DNA of 20,004 bases from Mesorhizobium amorphae. GTDB taxonomy: Bacteria; Pseudomonadota; Alphaproteobacteria; Rhizobiales; Rhizobiaceae. Positions 7,182-13,759 of this stretch are shown here, piece after piece (the first letter of the stretch is position 1; each line of letters begins with the position of its first letter). A model generated the notes under the pieces. That model was not told where the DNA came from. It was given only the letters and a program-made list of their open reading frames with translations, and searched no databases. Where the stretch lies: contig QFNI01000063.1 in NCBI GenBank assembly GCA_003240775.1, positions 1 through 20,004 of the forward strand, written 5' to 3'. The position numbers and the translations under genes are program-made.

Positions 7182-7727
7182 ATGACTGACATCAATGCCC
7201 GCGACGGCGCGGTCGCTTCACGCCGTGGCTTTCTGAAGGCGGCGGGCACGTCCTTGCTTGCCATGACCATTCTGCCGAGCGGGCTGATCGCCGGCAATGC
7301 CTGGGCGCAGATGCCCCAGGCGACCGAGCCCGAAACATTCGCCTCTCTCGTGCAGATGTCTCGCGACTGCTACCCGCACGACCAGATCGAGGACCGCTTC
7401 TACGCGGCAGCCGTTCAGATCATCGACGAAGCAGCCCGCGCCGTCCCGGCGGAGCGTGATCTTCTGGAGGGTGGCATGGGCACGCTGAACCAAGCGGCGG
7501 CGGACCGCTTCGGCAAGCCCTATGCCAAGATCGAGAACGAAGCCGACCGCGTCGCGCTCCTGAAGGATATCGAGAGCACGGCGTTCTTCCAGAAGGTTCG
7601 CGGCAACCTGATCGTGGGCCTCTACAACCAGAAAGAACTCTGGCCGATCTTCGGCTACGAGGGTTCGTCCTTTGAAGAGGGCGGCTATCTGCACCGCGGC
7701 TTCAACGACATTTCCTGGCTGAGCTGA
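7182..7727 (+). CDS. Tat-exported small subunit of a GMC dehydrogenase (gluconate 2-dehydrogenase subunit 3 family)
   Basis: Small subunit (181 aa) that carries the Tat signal for a heteromeric periplasmic FAD dehydrogenase. Seen: twin-arginine motif SRRGFLKAAG (RR at 14-15), hydrophobic segment, and AxA cleavage after AWA at 42. The mature part has the family's helical content, MSRDCYPHD and WPIFGYEGSSFEEGGYLHRGF near the C-terminus. GGGAGGA precedes the ATG. The large subunit follows 110 bp downstream and lacks a signal, so it is expected to be co-exported by hitch-hiking on this protein, as known for the gluconate 2-dehydrogenase-like enzymes. Confidence 0.88.
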   Translation: MTDINARDGAVASRRGFLKAAGTSLLAMTILPSGLIAGNAWAQMPQATEPETFASLVQMSRDCYPHDQIEDRFYAAAVQIIDEAARAVPAERDLLEGGMGTLNQAAADRFGKPYAKIENEADRVALLKDIESTAFFQKVRGNLIVGLYNQKELWPIFGYEGSSFEEGGYLHRGFNDISWLS

Positions 7728-7837
7728 ACCCCAGCCTACGACCCGCAGCAACATCAGGTTTCAAAGGCCGGGCGCCGAACGCACTTCCGTGTCGCGACGC
7801 GGAAGAACGCAGTGCCGTGGCGAGGAGGAGACGAGAC

Positions 7838-9406
7838 ATGAGTGCACCTTACGATCTGAACGACGACACGGTCTTTGTCATCATCGGCTCGGGCGCTGGC
7901 GGCGGCACGCTGGGCACCCAACTGGCGCTCAAGGGCATCGACACGGTGATCCTGGAAGCTGGAAAGCGCCATGAGACGTGGGATTTTATCAACGACGAGT
8001 GGGACTCGTTCGCCCAGCTCGCTTGGGGCGACAAACGGACAACATCGGGCTCGTGGCAAGTCGCCAAGGACTTTCCGAACCTGCCTGCCTGGATCGTCAA
8101 GTCGGTCGGCGGCTCCACCGTGCACTGGGCGGGCGCCTCGCTCCGCTTTCAGGAGCACGAGTTCAAGACGCGCACCCATTACGGCGAGGTGAAGGGGGCG
8201 AGCCTCCTCGACTGGCCGGTCGACCTGGCCGAAATGGAACCCTGGTACGCGCAGGCCGAGCACCGTATGGGCGTCACGCGCACGAATGGAATCCCAGGTC
8301 TGCCCGGCAACAACAACTTCAAGGTGCTTGAAGCCGGTGCCAAGAAGATTGGTTACAAAGAAGTTCACACTGGCAACATGGCCATCAATTCCGAACCGCG
8401 CGACGACCGCGGCTCGTGCTTGCAGATCGGCTTCTGCTTTCAGGGCTGCAAGTCGGGTGCGAAATGGTCGACGCTGGTTTCTGAAATTCCGAAGGGCGAG
8501 GCCACAGGCAAGCTCGAGGTGCGTCCGGAATGCATGGTGCTGCGCATCGAGCATGATGCGGGCGGCAAGGTGACGGGCGTCGTTTATGTGGACGCCCAGG
8601 GCGTCGAGCAGCGGCAGAAGGCGCGCGCCATTGCGGTCGCCGGAAACTCCATCGAGAGCCCGCGCCTGCTTTTGAACTCGCATTCGGCGAAGTTCCCTGA
8701 CGGCCTCGCGAACTCCTCGGGCCAGGTCGGTCGCAACTACATGCGCCACACCACGGGTTCGGTCTATGGCGTGTTCGACAAGCCCGTCCACATGTACAGG
8801 GGCACAACCATGGCCGGCATCGTGCGCGATGAGGCCAAGCACGATCCGAGCCGCGGCTTCGTGGGTGGCTACGAACTCGAAACGCTGTCGCTCGGCCTGC
8901 CCTTTATGGCGGCCTTCCTCGATCCGCAGAAATGGGGCCGAGACTTCGCCGACGCGATGGACAACTACCGCAACCTCGCCGGCATGTGGATTGTGGGCGA
9001 AGACATGCCGAGCGCAGACAACCGCATCACGCTGGCCGAAGACAAGGATTCCTTCGGCATGCCGGTCGCGGCCGTGCATTTCGACGACCACGAGAACGAC
9101 ATCGCCATGCGCAACCACGCCTACAAGCAGGGCTCGGCGATCTACGAGGCGGTCGGGGCGCGCCGGACGGTGCACACACCACCCTACCCTTCGACCCACA
9201 ACCTCGGCACGAACCGCATGAGCGAGCGGCCCGAAGATGGCGTCGTCAACCGCTTCGGCCGCGCCCACGACATTCCGAACCTGTTTGTTTCAGACGGCTC
9301 GCAGTTCACCACCGGAGCGGCCGAGAATCCGACCCTGACCATCGTGGCGCTTGCGTTGCGGCAAGCCGATCACATCGCCAAGCAGATGGGCCAGGGCGAA
9401 ATCTAG
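7838..9406 (+). CDS. GMC-family FAD dehydrogenase, large subunit
   Basis: Catalytic flavoprotein (522 aa) oxidising a sugar, polyol or alcohol in the periplasm. Seen: N-terminal FAD dinucleotide-binding motif GSGAGGGTLG (17-26) with E40 for the ribose, a cysteine-containing segment SCLQIGFCFQGCKSGAKW as in gluconate 2-dehydrogenase-type proteins, and a GMC C-terminal domain with catalytic-pair candidates H454 (STHNLGTNRM) and N497 (GAAENPTLT). ATG 7838 has GAGGAG about 8 nt upstream; an in-frame ATG-less extension to 7817 has no ribosome site of its own. No signal peptide: export is expected with the Tat subunit encoded just upstream. The pseudoazurin gene 78 bp downstream is a candidate electron acceptor. 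Substrate not determinable. Confidence 0.92.
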   Translation: MSAPYDLNDDTVFVIIGSGAGGGTLGTQLALKGIDTVILEAGKRHETWDFINDEWDSFAQLAWGDKRTTSGSWQVAKDFPNLPAWIVKSVGGSTVHWAGASLRFQEHEFKTRTHYGEVKGASLLDWPVDLAEMEPWYAQAEHRMGVTRTNGIPGLPGNNNFKVLEAGAKKIGYKEVHTGNMAINSEPRDDRGSCLQIGFCFQGCKSGAKWSTLVSEIPKGEATGKLEVRPECMVLRIEHDAGGKVTGVVYVDAQGVEQRQKARAIAVAGNSIESPRLLLNSHSAKFPDGLANSSGQVGRNYMRHTTGSVYGVFDKPVHMYRGTTMAGIVRDEAKHDPSRGFVGGYELETLSLGLPFMAAFLDPQKWGRDFADAMDNYRNLAGMWIVGEDMPSADNRITLAEDKDSFGMPVAAVHFDDHENDIAMRNHAYKQGSAIYEAVGARRTVHTPPYPSTHNLGTNRMSERPEDGVVNRFGRAHDIPNLFVSDGSQFTTGAAENPTLTIVALALRQADHIAKQMGQGEI

Positions 9407-9431
9407 GCGCTTCGTCCAAATCACTTTCGGC

Positions 9432-9454
9432 CGGCGGACAGCAATTGTCCGCCG
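9432..9454. terminator. Hairpin after the GMC dehydrogenase gene
   Basis: CGGCGGACA, loop GCAAT, TGTCCGCCG: a perfect 9-bp stem in the gap between the GMC gene and the pseudoazurin gene. No T-run follows, so it may be a factor-dependent or partial terminator, or a 3'-end stabilising stem, allowing different levels of the dehydrogenase and the copper protein. Confidence 0.5.
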
Positions 9455-9484
9455 ACTGATGCCTCATGCCATAAAGGGACATCC

Positions 9485-9910
9485 ATGCGTTTCAGTCTGG
9501 TCGGATTGACTATTCTAGTAATGTCTTCTCCGACGCTTGCGACGGAGATCGAGGTCAAGATGCTGAATTCAGGCGCCAAGGGAGCGATGGTCTTTGAGCC
9601 GGATTTCGTCGAGGCGAAGCCAGGAGACGTGATCCACTTCGTTCCTACCGACAAAGGGCACAATGTCGAATCCATCAAAGGAATGCTTCCTGATGGCGTC
9701 GAGCCCTTCAAGAGCGGCTTCAACAAAGAATTTCGGCTGACTGTGGAGAAGCCGGGCCTCTATGGGGTCAAATGCACTCCGCATTACGGAATGGGTATGG
9801 TCGCGCTGATTGAGGTCGGAAGTGCATCGAACAAGGAGGCTGCGGCGGCGGTCAAGCATCCTGGGAAGGCTAAAACAGTGTTTGAGGACCTGTTGCGCCT
9901 CGCAAATTAG
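9485..9910 (+). CDS. Pseudoazurin (type-1 copper protein)
   Basis: Periplasmic blue-copper electron carrier, 141 aa. A 19-residue Sec signal (cleavage after PTLA) gives a mature protein starting TEIEVKML. Copper ligands are all present: H59, C97, H100, M105, i.e. mature H40, C78, H81, M86 exactly as in characterised pseudoazurins (KGHNVESIKGM and KCTPHYGMGM). AAGGGA precedes the ATG. In known systems pseudoazurin donates electrons to nitrite or nitrous oxide reductase or takes them from methylamine-type dehydrogenases; here it follows a GMC dehydrogenase that has no cytochrome gene nearby, so it may be that enzyme's acceptor (inference). The sequence just after it is IS debris; AGGACCTGT occurs at both 9885 and 9909, across its stop codon. 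Confidence 0.95.
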   Translation: MRFSLVGLTILVMSSPTLATEIEVKMLNSGAKGAMVFEPDFVEAKPGDVIHFVPTDKGHNVESIKGMLPDGVEPFKSGFNKEFRLTVEKPGLYGVKCTPHYGMGMVALIEVGSASNKEAAAAVKHPGKAKTVFEDLLRLAN

Positions 9911-10003
9911 GACCTGTCAGCGATTGACCCGATCGAGCCTTCTCCCTCGAATGGATTGATCGACGAGGCTGGCCATCTTCCAGTTGATGGTCCGGGATAA
10001 ATC

Positions 10004-10394
10004 TTAGTGCATGACTGGTCTTGCTGCCACGGCTGCGGTGGCCGGCGAAGCTGGTCCGGGTAGCGCAGCCGGCCATTGTATGGCGGCCGGTGCCGGCGGC
10101 TTGTAGCCGAGCGAGGAGTGGGGCCGCACGGTGTTGTAGTGCTGGCGCCAGCTTTCGATGATCACCTTGGCTTCGGCCAAGCGGTAGAAGACCTCGCCGT
10201 TGAGCAGTTCGTCGCGCAGCTTCGAGTTGAAGCTCTCGCAATAGCCCATCGTCGGGCCAACAGTCCCCGGAGTGTTGGCTTATCCTCCTCTATCCCATGG
10301 GCTGCCCGGCTCGATGAGGGCGCACTTGGTGCCGACAACCGTGATCCAATCGCGCGCCGCCGTGGCGACGACACCGGCCCGTTGTCGGAGTGAA
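10004..10394 (-). pseudogene. IS3-type transposase orfB, C-terminal remnant (interrupted)
   Basis: Only the C-terminal part of a DDE integrase-like orfB remains. Seen: HSDNGP (second catalytic Asp) at the broken N-terminal side, then ATAARDWITVVGTKCALIEPGSPW and, after an interruption, GYCESFNSKLRDELL (third catalytic residue) with WRQHYNTVRPHSSLGYKPPAP. HSDNGP and the next block are in different frames (a one-base loss). Between PGSPWDRG and GYCESFN lies a 39-nt in-frame insert carrying a stop. It is fused upstream to a piece of an IS66-type orfA. Sequence from about 9911 to 10003 is presumably the element's 3' non-coding end; I could not fix the terminal repeat. Not functional. Confidence 0.85.
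10247..10285. repeat. 39-nt palindromic insert inside the IS3 orfB remnant
   Basis: Relative to the conserved WDNGYCESFN stretch of IS3 orfB proteins, 39 nt (13 codons) are extra. The insert contains an imperfect 22-bp palindrome at 10257-10278 (arms CCAACA and TGTTGG, inner halves TCC and GGA) and a TAA stop at 10280-10282 on the minus strand. It may be a footprint of another element or a miniature repeat; origin unknown. Confidence 0.5.
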
Positions 10395-10581
10395 CAGCGG
10401 AACATGACGCGTGCTGCGATGCCGTAGCGGCATGCCACCGCCGACACGCCGGCACCGGGACGTGCGGTCTCGGCGATGATGCGCCCCTCGTCGGCATCGC
10501 CGAAGGCACGGCGCCGACCTGCAGCGGGCGGGGACACGAACACTCCAGGTGGCGGCTCGGGTGGGGGCGCGCTAGTCACTA
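10395..10581 (-). pseudogene. IS66-type orfA (HTH) remnant
   Basis: The minus-strand frame encodes GRRRAFGDADEGRIIAETA, then GVSAVACRYGIAARVMFR, the helix-turn-helix of IS66/IS3-type orfA proteins (usual form RRRxFxDxxKxRIVxETxxPGxSVSxVARRYGIxxxxLFRW). It stops matching exactly at the codon for the final Trp, where the IS3-type orfB sequence begins (about 10394/10395). Its own N-terminal start is lost at the boundary with the IS630 copy, marked by the 11-bp palindrome CTAGTCACTAG (10572-10582). Confidence 0.7.
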
Positions 10582-11280
10582 GAGCATTTTCAGACTGAGC
10601 GTTGATATCCTGCTGCGTGGAAGAAGTTGGCGCATTCGGCGGGGGCGAAACGGCTAAGGAGCTGGCCGATGCGGGTGGTGAGGGCATTGATGGTGCGCGC
10701 TGGTTCCTGGCGCAACAGCGCCTTGAGTTTGGAGAAGGCCATCTCGTTGGGGTTCATGTCGGGGCTGTACGGCGGCAGGTAAAAGAGCTGGGCACGGCGG
10801 GCCCTGATTGCCTCGCGGATGCCAGCGACCTTGTGGGCGGGAAGGTTGTCGAGCACGACGATGTCGCCGCGTCGGAGCGTTGGGGCGAGCACCTGATCGA
10901 CATAGACGCGGAAGGCCTCGCCATCCATGGGCCCGTCGAGCACCCAAGGTGCCGTGAGCCCTGAAAGGCGCAGGCCAGCGATGAAGGTCACGGTCTTCCA
11001 GTGACCGAAGGGCACGGCATCATGGCAGCGCTCGCCGACTGGCGACCAGCCGTAGAGGCGCGCCATCTTGGTGTTCACTCCTGTCTCATCGATGAAGACG
11101 AGGCGTTCCGGATCAACGAAGGGCTGTGCCGCTCTCCACAGCGTGCGTCGGGCTGCCACGTCTGGCCTGTCCTGCTCGGCGGCCCGCAGGGCTTTTTTTG
11201 AATGACAGGCCTGAGCGCCGTGCCGCGTTCCACACCGCCTGTCGAAGGCCTGCGTGGTGGGCAAATTCCCGACCTACCGC
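10582..11280 (-). mobile_element. Truncated IS630-family element
   Basis: The 3' end lies at or near the CTAG of 10579-10582, immediately beyond the transposase stop; IS630 elements insert at TA, often within CTAG. No matching terminal repeat is found at the other end: upstream of about 11280 the orfA frame is closed by a stop, and an IS110-type remnant begins within 75 bp. The element is therefore truncated at its 5' side and should not move by itself. Confidence 0.7.
10590..11264 (-). pseudogene. IS630-family transposase, catalytic part with broken N-terminus
   Basis: The DDE domain is intact: D59 (RLVFIDETGVNTKM), D139 (DIVVLDNLPAHK) and E174 (YLPPYSPDMNPNEMAFSKLK), numbering from position 11264. 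Genuine homology starts only near KKALRAAEQDRPDV, just after a run of seven A at 11193-11199. Upstream of that run the expected orfA end (AVWNAARRSGLSFKK) is present in another frame, with orfB in the +1 frame relative to it, and stays open only to 11280. The N-terminal DNA-binding half, about 100 residues, is missing. The A7 run could be a slippage site or a simple indel. Not functional as it stands. Confidence 0.85.
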
Positions 11281-11352
11281 TCAACACGATTAGGCTGAAG
11301 GCGCGAGACCACAGATGGGAGTTTAGCGGGCGCCGACGCTCAGTGGGATTAA

Positions 11353-11517
11353 AGGTTGCCAGTCTCCACGCTCAAGGCCTGGGGCCTGAAGCTGGCAAAG
11401 GCGTCCGGCTTCAAGAAGGCGAGGATCGCCGTGGCCCGGAAGATGGCCGTGATCCTGCATGCCATGTGGAAGACCAGCACCCCATTCCGTTGGAGCCAGG
11501 AGGCGGCGGCAGGATAA
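11353..11517 (+). pseudogene. IS110/IS1111-family transposase, C-terminal remnant
   Basis: A 54-codon open stretch ending at TAA 11515-11517 reads STLKAWGLKLAKASGFKKA, then RIAVARKMAVILHAMWKTSTPFRW, the typical end of IS110/IS1111 transposases (RKLAVILHRMW...FRW). An in-frame stop at 11350-11352 and the absence of the catalytic and Transposase_20 parts show it is only a tail. Opposite strand to the neighbouring IS remnants. Confidence 0.75.
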
Positions 11518-11962
11518 CCACCGCCGTGCCGCTCGACTGACCTCAACGGATGCATCCCCGCCGGGACGTTTGGCGCGGATCAGGCCGTCCCTGAAAATGC
11601 GGTGCCATCGGCAACCGCGAGGACCACTTCGATCGATCCGACCATCTGACGCCAACATGCGGCGGTCCACCAAGTCCGACCACGGAGAGAACCATGAACC
11701 CGGCGTGCGCGCAGACACCAGTCAGCCAGCTTGACGAATGCGATTAAAGAACTTTTCAGGGGGCAGGCCACGGAAGCGTGCGGTCGGGCATACGCTGCCC
11801 AGTTCTCCATCCGCGGCAGGCCGCCCGCGCAGAGGTAGCGAGCGGTCCAGCGTGGGCGGAGAACTCCATCCAGCACAAGTCGGGGCGGCATCCTGGGCGG
11901 GATGGAAGGGCCGTTGAGGACGTCGCGGTTGCGGCATCCCAACTCTTTGGCGGTGCGCTGCT
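11518..11962. other. Non-coding stretch without recognisable genes
   Basis: About 445 bp between the IS110 tail and the end of the 450-aa gene. Open frames exist on both strands, but none has a ribosome site with a family-like protein. I recognise no RNA gene or terminal repeat. It is probably decayed mobile-element or flanking sequence. Confidence 0.4.
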
Positions 11963-13315
11963 TTAATGCCTTGTCGGCGACGCAGGAGATAAGTGAAGTT
12001 TGGCTACTGCCTGTTGCGACTGCAGCCCGGCCTCGAGGGCCGAAACAAACTGCCCGGGCTGGGCACCAGCAACGAATGTGAAGTCGTCCTTTGTCCATCG
12101 CTTCTGGAGCACTCGCAATTGGGTGACCCGAGGGCTGAGGGCGTCTGGGTTATTCTGCACCAATGGTGTCGGCACGGGCCAACTGAAGCTTTCTTCAAAC
12201 CATGTGTGGAATTCATCAGCTTCACGGAGCGTGATCAACACGCCGCACTGTGTTGGCGTCGTCCACGCCTCGACCCAGTTGGCGAAACCAGCGAAGCTTT
12301 TTTCGTCGCCGGGAGCCAAGCGCACCACGGCCCGCACCCGAACACCCCATTCCAGCGCGCGGGGTCCATCATGGCGGGCGTCGACGTAAAAGGGCACGAG
12401 CGCGAAAGCGACCACCTGTTCGGCGACGCCCGCACGCTCCAGTTCCCAGAGTATGGCGCTCTTCGTGCCGCGCACATCCCAAGCAAAGGGGTCCATGCCA
12501 AGTAGCGCCCTGGGCACATCGAATTCGCAAACCCGCCACGCTTCTTGCTCGAGCGCCGTGAGGTTCTCCAACATCGCGGGGATGATGCGGGAAGCGGACG
12601 ACTGGCACTTCCATGGCAGGGGCTGGTCGCTTCTGACCGGGCCCACAACCAAGGATTTGAGCGCGCTCGGGGCGACCCGGAAGGCGGGGGCTTGGTAATC
12701 TCTTTTGATACGAGCGAGGTCGTCGTCATAAAGAAAATCGGCGGGCGTCCGTTGCCGCCGCACGCGCATGACTTCGCTTTGCAAGCCTACAACCCCTGAC
12801 TGCGATGCAAGCGTCTGCCCGCCATGACGCGACCATAGAAACGCTGAACCCATCCACGGCGCAACGCTCCTCGGATTGGGCAAAACGCAGCACCGAATCG
12901 AGCGACCAAACTCGATCCAAGACCACAGCCCCTTCTTGATCGCACGGCGCATTGCTGCGTCGCTCCTGGGGACGCGCATTACTGCCCGCACCTTCACGCC
13001 CCATACTGCCCGTTCGTCCAAACGGCCCGCTTCTTTTGGCGGGGAGGACAGCATCGGCTCAAGCGCAAAGACCAACGGGGTGTCGCCGAGTGCGGTGTCG
13101 CGTATGTGTTTGGCGACCTCCGTTTTTAAGGCCCCAAAATCGAAGTTCGCGAGGGCATCAAATGGAAGGTCCAGCGGCAGAATGAAACTCAAGGATGACC
13201 AAGCGAAGCGTTCGACTGCCGCTAGGTTGGAGAAAACTCTTTTAATATCGTGGGCCCCAGCCTTTTCATCGCGGTCAATATGGCGCCACGTGATGTGCGT
13301 CCTTGTGAATTCCAT
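11963..13315 (-). CDS. Hypothetical protein with two diverged copies of one domain
   Basis: Not recognised. 450 aa, ATG 13315 preceded by AAGGAG at 7 nt. No signal peptide or membrane segment. Internal duplication is visible: repeat 1 about residues 31-220, repeat 2 about 252-430. Paired blocks: LAAVERFAW (31) with LTALEQEAW (252); FALEPM (83) with FALVPF (304); WGVKVRAVMRVP (105) with WGVRVRAVVRLA (323); SEVMRVRRQRTPADF (180) with VTQLRVLQKRWTKDDF (397). The offset is near 220 throughout. Its upstream region carries the hairpin-plus-motif element also found before the DUF927 gene, so the two may share control. Function unknown; being upstream-linked to the replication-type genes suggests an element accessory role. 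Confidence 0.8.
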   Translation of the reverse strand: MEFTRTHITWRHIDRDEKAGAHDIKRVFSNLAAVERFAWSSLSFILPLDLPFDALANFDFGALKTEVAKHIRDTALGDTPLVFALEPMLSSPPKEAGRLDERAVWGVKVRAVMRVPRSDAAMRRAIKKGLWSWIEFGRSIRCCVLPNPRSVAPWMGSAFLWSRHGGQTLASQSGVVGLQSEVMRVRRQRTPADFLYDDDLARIKRDYQAPAFRVAPSALKSLVVGPVRSDQPLPWKCQSSASRIIPAMLENLTALEQEAWRVCEFDVPRALLGMDPFAWDVRGTKSAILWELERAGVAEQVVAFALVPFYVDARHDGPRALEWGVRVRAVVRLAPGDEKSFAGFANWVEAWTTPTQCGVLITLREADEFHTWFEESFSWPVPTPLVQNNPDALSPRVTQLRVLQKRWTKDDFTFVAGAQPGQFVSALEAGLQSQQAVAKLHLSPASPTRH

Positions 13316-13336
13316 TTTGAACTCCTTGTAAAAGAT

Positions 13337-13368
13337 AGTGGGCCCGCGCCCACACTTTGACTTTACAA
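13337..13368. promoter_or_regulatory. Conserved hairpin plus CACTTTGACTTTACAA element (copy A)
   Basis: GTGGGC-CCGC-GCCCAC stem-loop (13338-13353) directly adjoining the 16-bp motif at 13353-13368. The same arrangement, with a different but still paired stem, recurs at 17626-17657 in the same orientation. An outer pair CTTGTAAA/TTTACAAG (13324-13331 and 13362-13369) also encloses the hairpin. It lies just upstream of the 450-aa gene: operator, or Rep nicking/binding site. Confidence 0.55.
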
Positions 13369-13397
13369 GCAGCCCAATTCCCCTTTTCTATTCTCAA

Positions 13398-13421
13398 GCA
13401 TGGTGCGTAACCGCACCATGC
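13398..13421. other. Perfect 10-bp inverted repeat, 4-nt loop
   Basis: GCATGGTGCG-TAAC-CGCACCATGC lies in the 444-bp gap between divergent genes. It has no T-run and lies about 80 bp upstream of the 450-aa gene, so it is more likely an operator or structured nicking site than a terminator. The rest of the gap (to 13759) shows no recognisable gene. Confidence 0.5.
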
Positions 13422-13434
13422 GCGCCACCTGCCT

Positions 13435-13644
13435 TTGCATATCTACCCGAAATCAGCTCACGGGTTCGTAGCGGCTGTCCAGCGGGTCAGCGACGCTCGT
13501 CGGGCGGAAATGCTCGAAATTTTTGCGGATGGATATGTCCGCGCCCGCGCTATTGTCGACAGCAGGGAACCTCCGCCAAAGGGGAAGCGCCCCGAAAGCG
13601 GCAGCCACCCGGATCAACCGCCGCTTCCTGGACTTCTGTCTTAA
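13435..13644 (+). CDS. Doubtful small ORF
   Basis: A 69-codon frame with only a TTG start and no clear ribosome site. The middle (DARRAEMLEIFADGYVRARAIVDSRE) looks protein-like and amphipathic, and the end is proline-rich (HPDQPPLPGLLS). It may be a small accessory protein or a remnant. Weakly supported. Confidence 0.15.
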   Translation: MHIYPKSAHGFVAAVQRVSDARRAEMLEIFADGYVRARAIVDSREPPPKGKRPESGSHPDQPPLPGLLS

Positions 13645-13759
13645 CTGCAACCTGTTCTTGTAGTTCGAAAGCAGGTTGATCGCACTTCCTGCCAGTTGAA
13701 AAGTATCCACGCGCTTCGGTAAGCTTGCCGCATTCACGTAGCTTGCGCGGTCGGGGACG

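Noticed and set aside
7754..9268. 504-codon minus-strand frame opposite the GMC dehydrogenase
   Set aside because: High-GC antisense shadow; the plus strand encodes a complete GMC protein.
11335..11345. CGCTCAGT as a right terminal repeat of the IS630 copy
   Set aside because: The match to the left end stops after 8 bases and lacks the outer CTAGAGC part, so it is most likely chance.
11580..12098. 172-codon minus-strand frame overlapping the end of the 450-aa gene
   Set aside because: No ribosome site, Trp/Cys/Arg-rich composition and no family resemblance; overlaps a better-supported gene in another frame.
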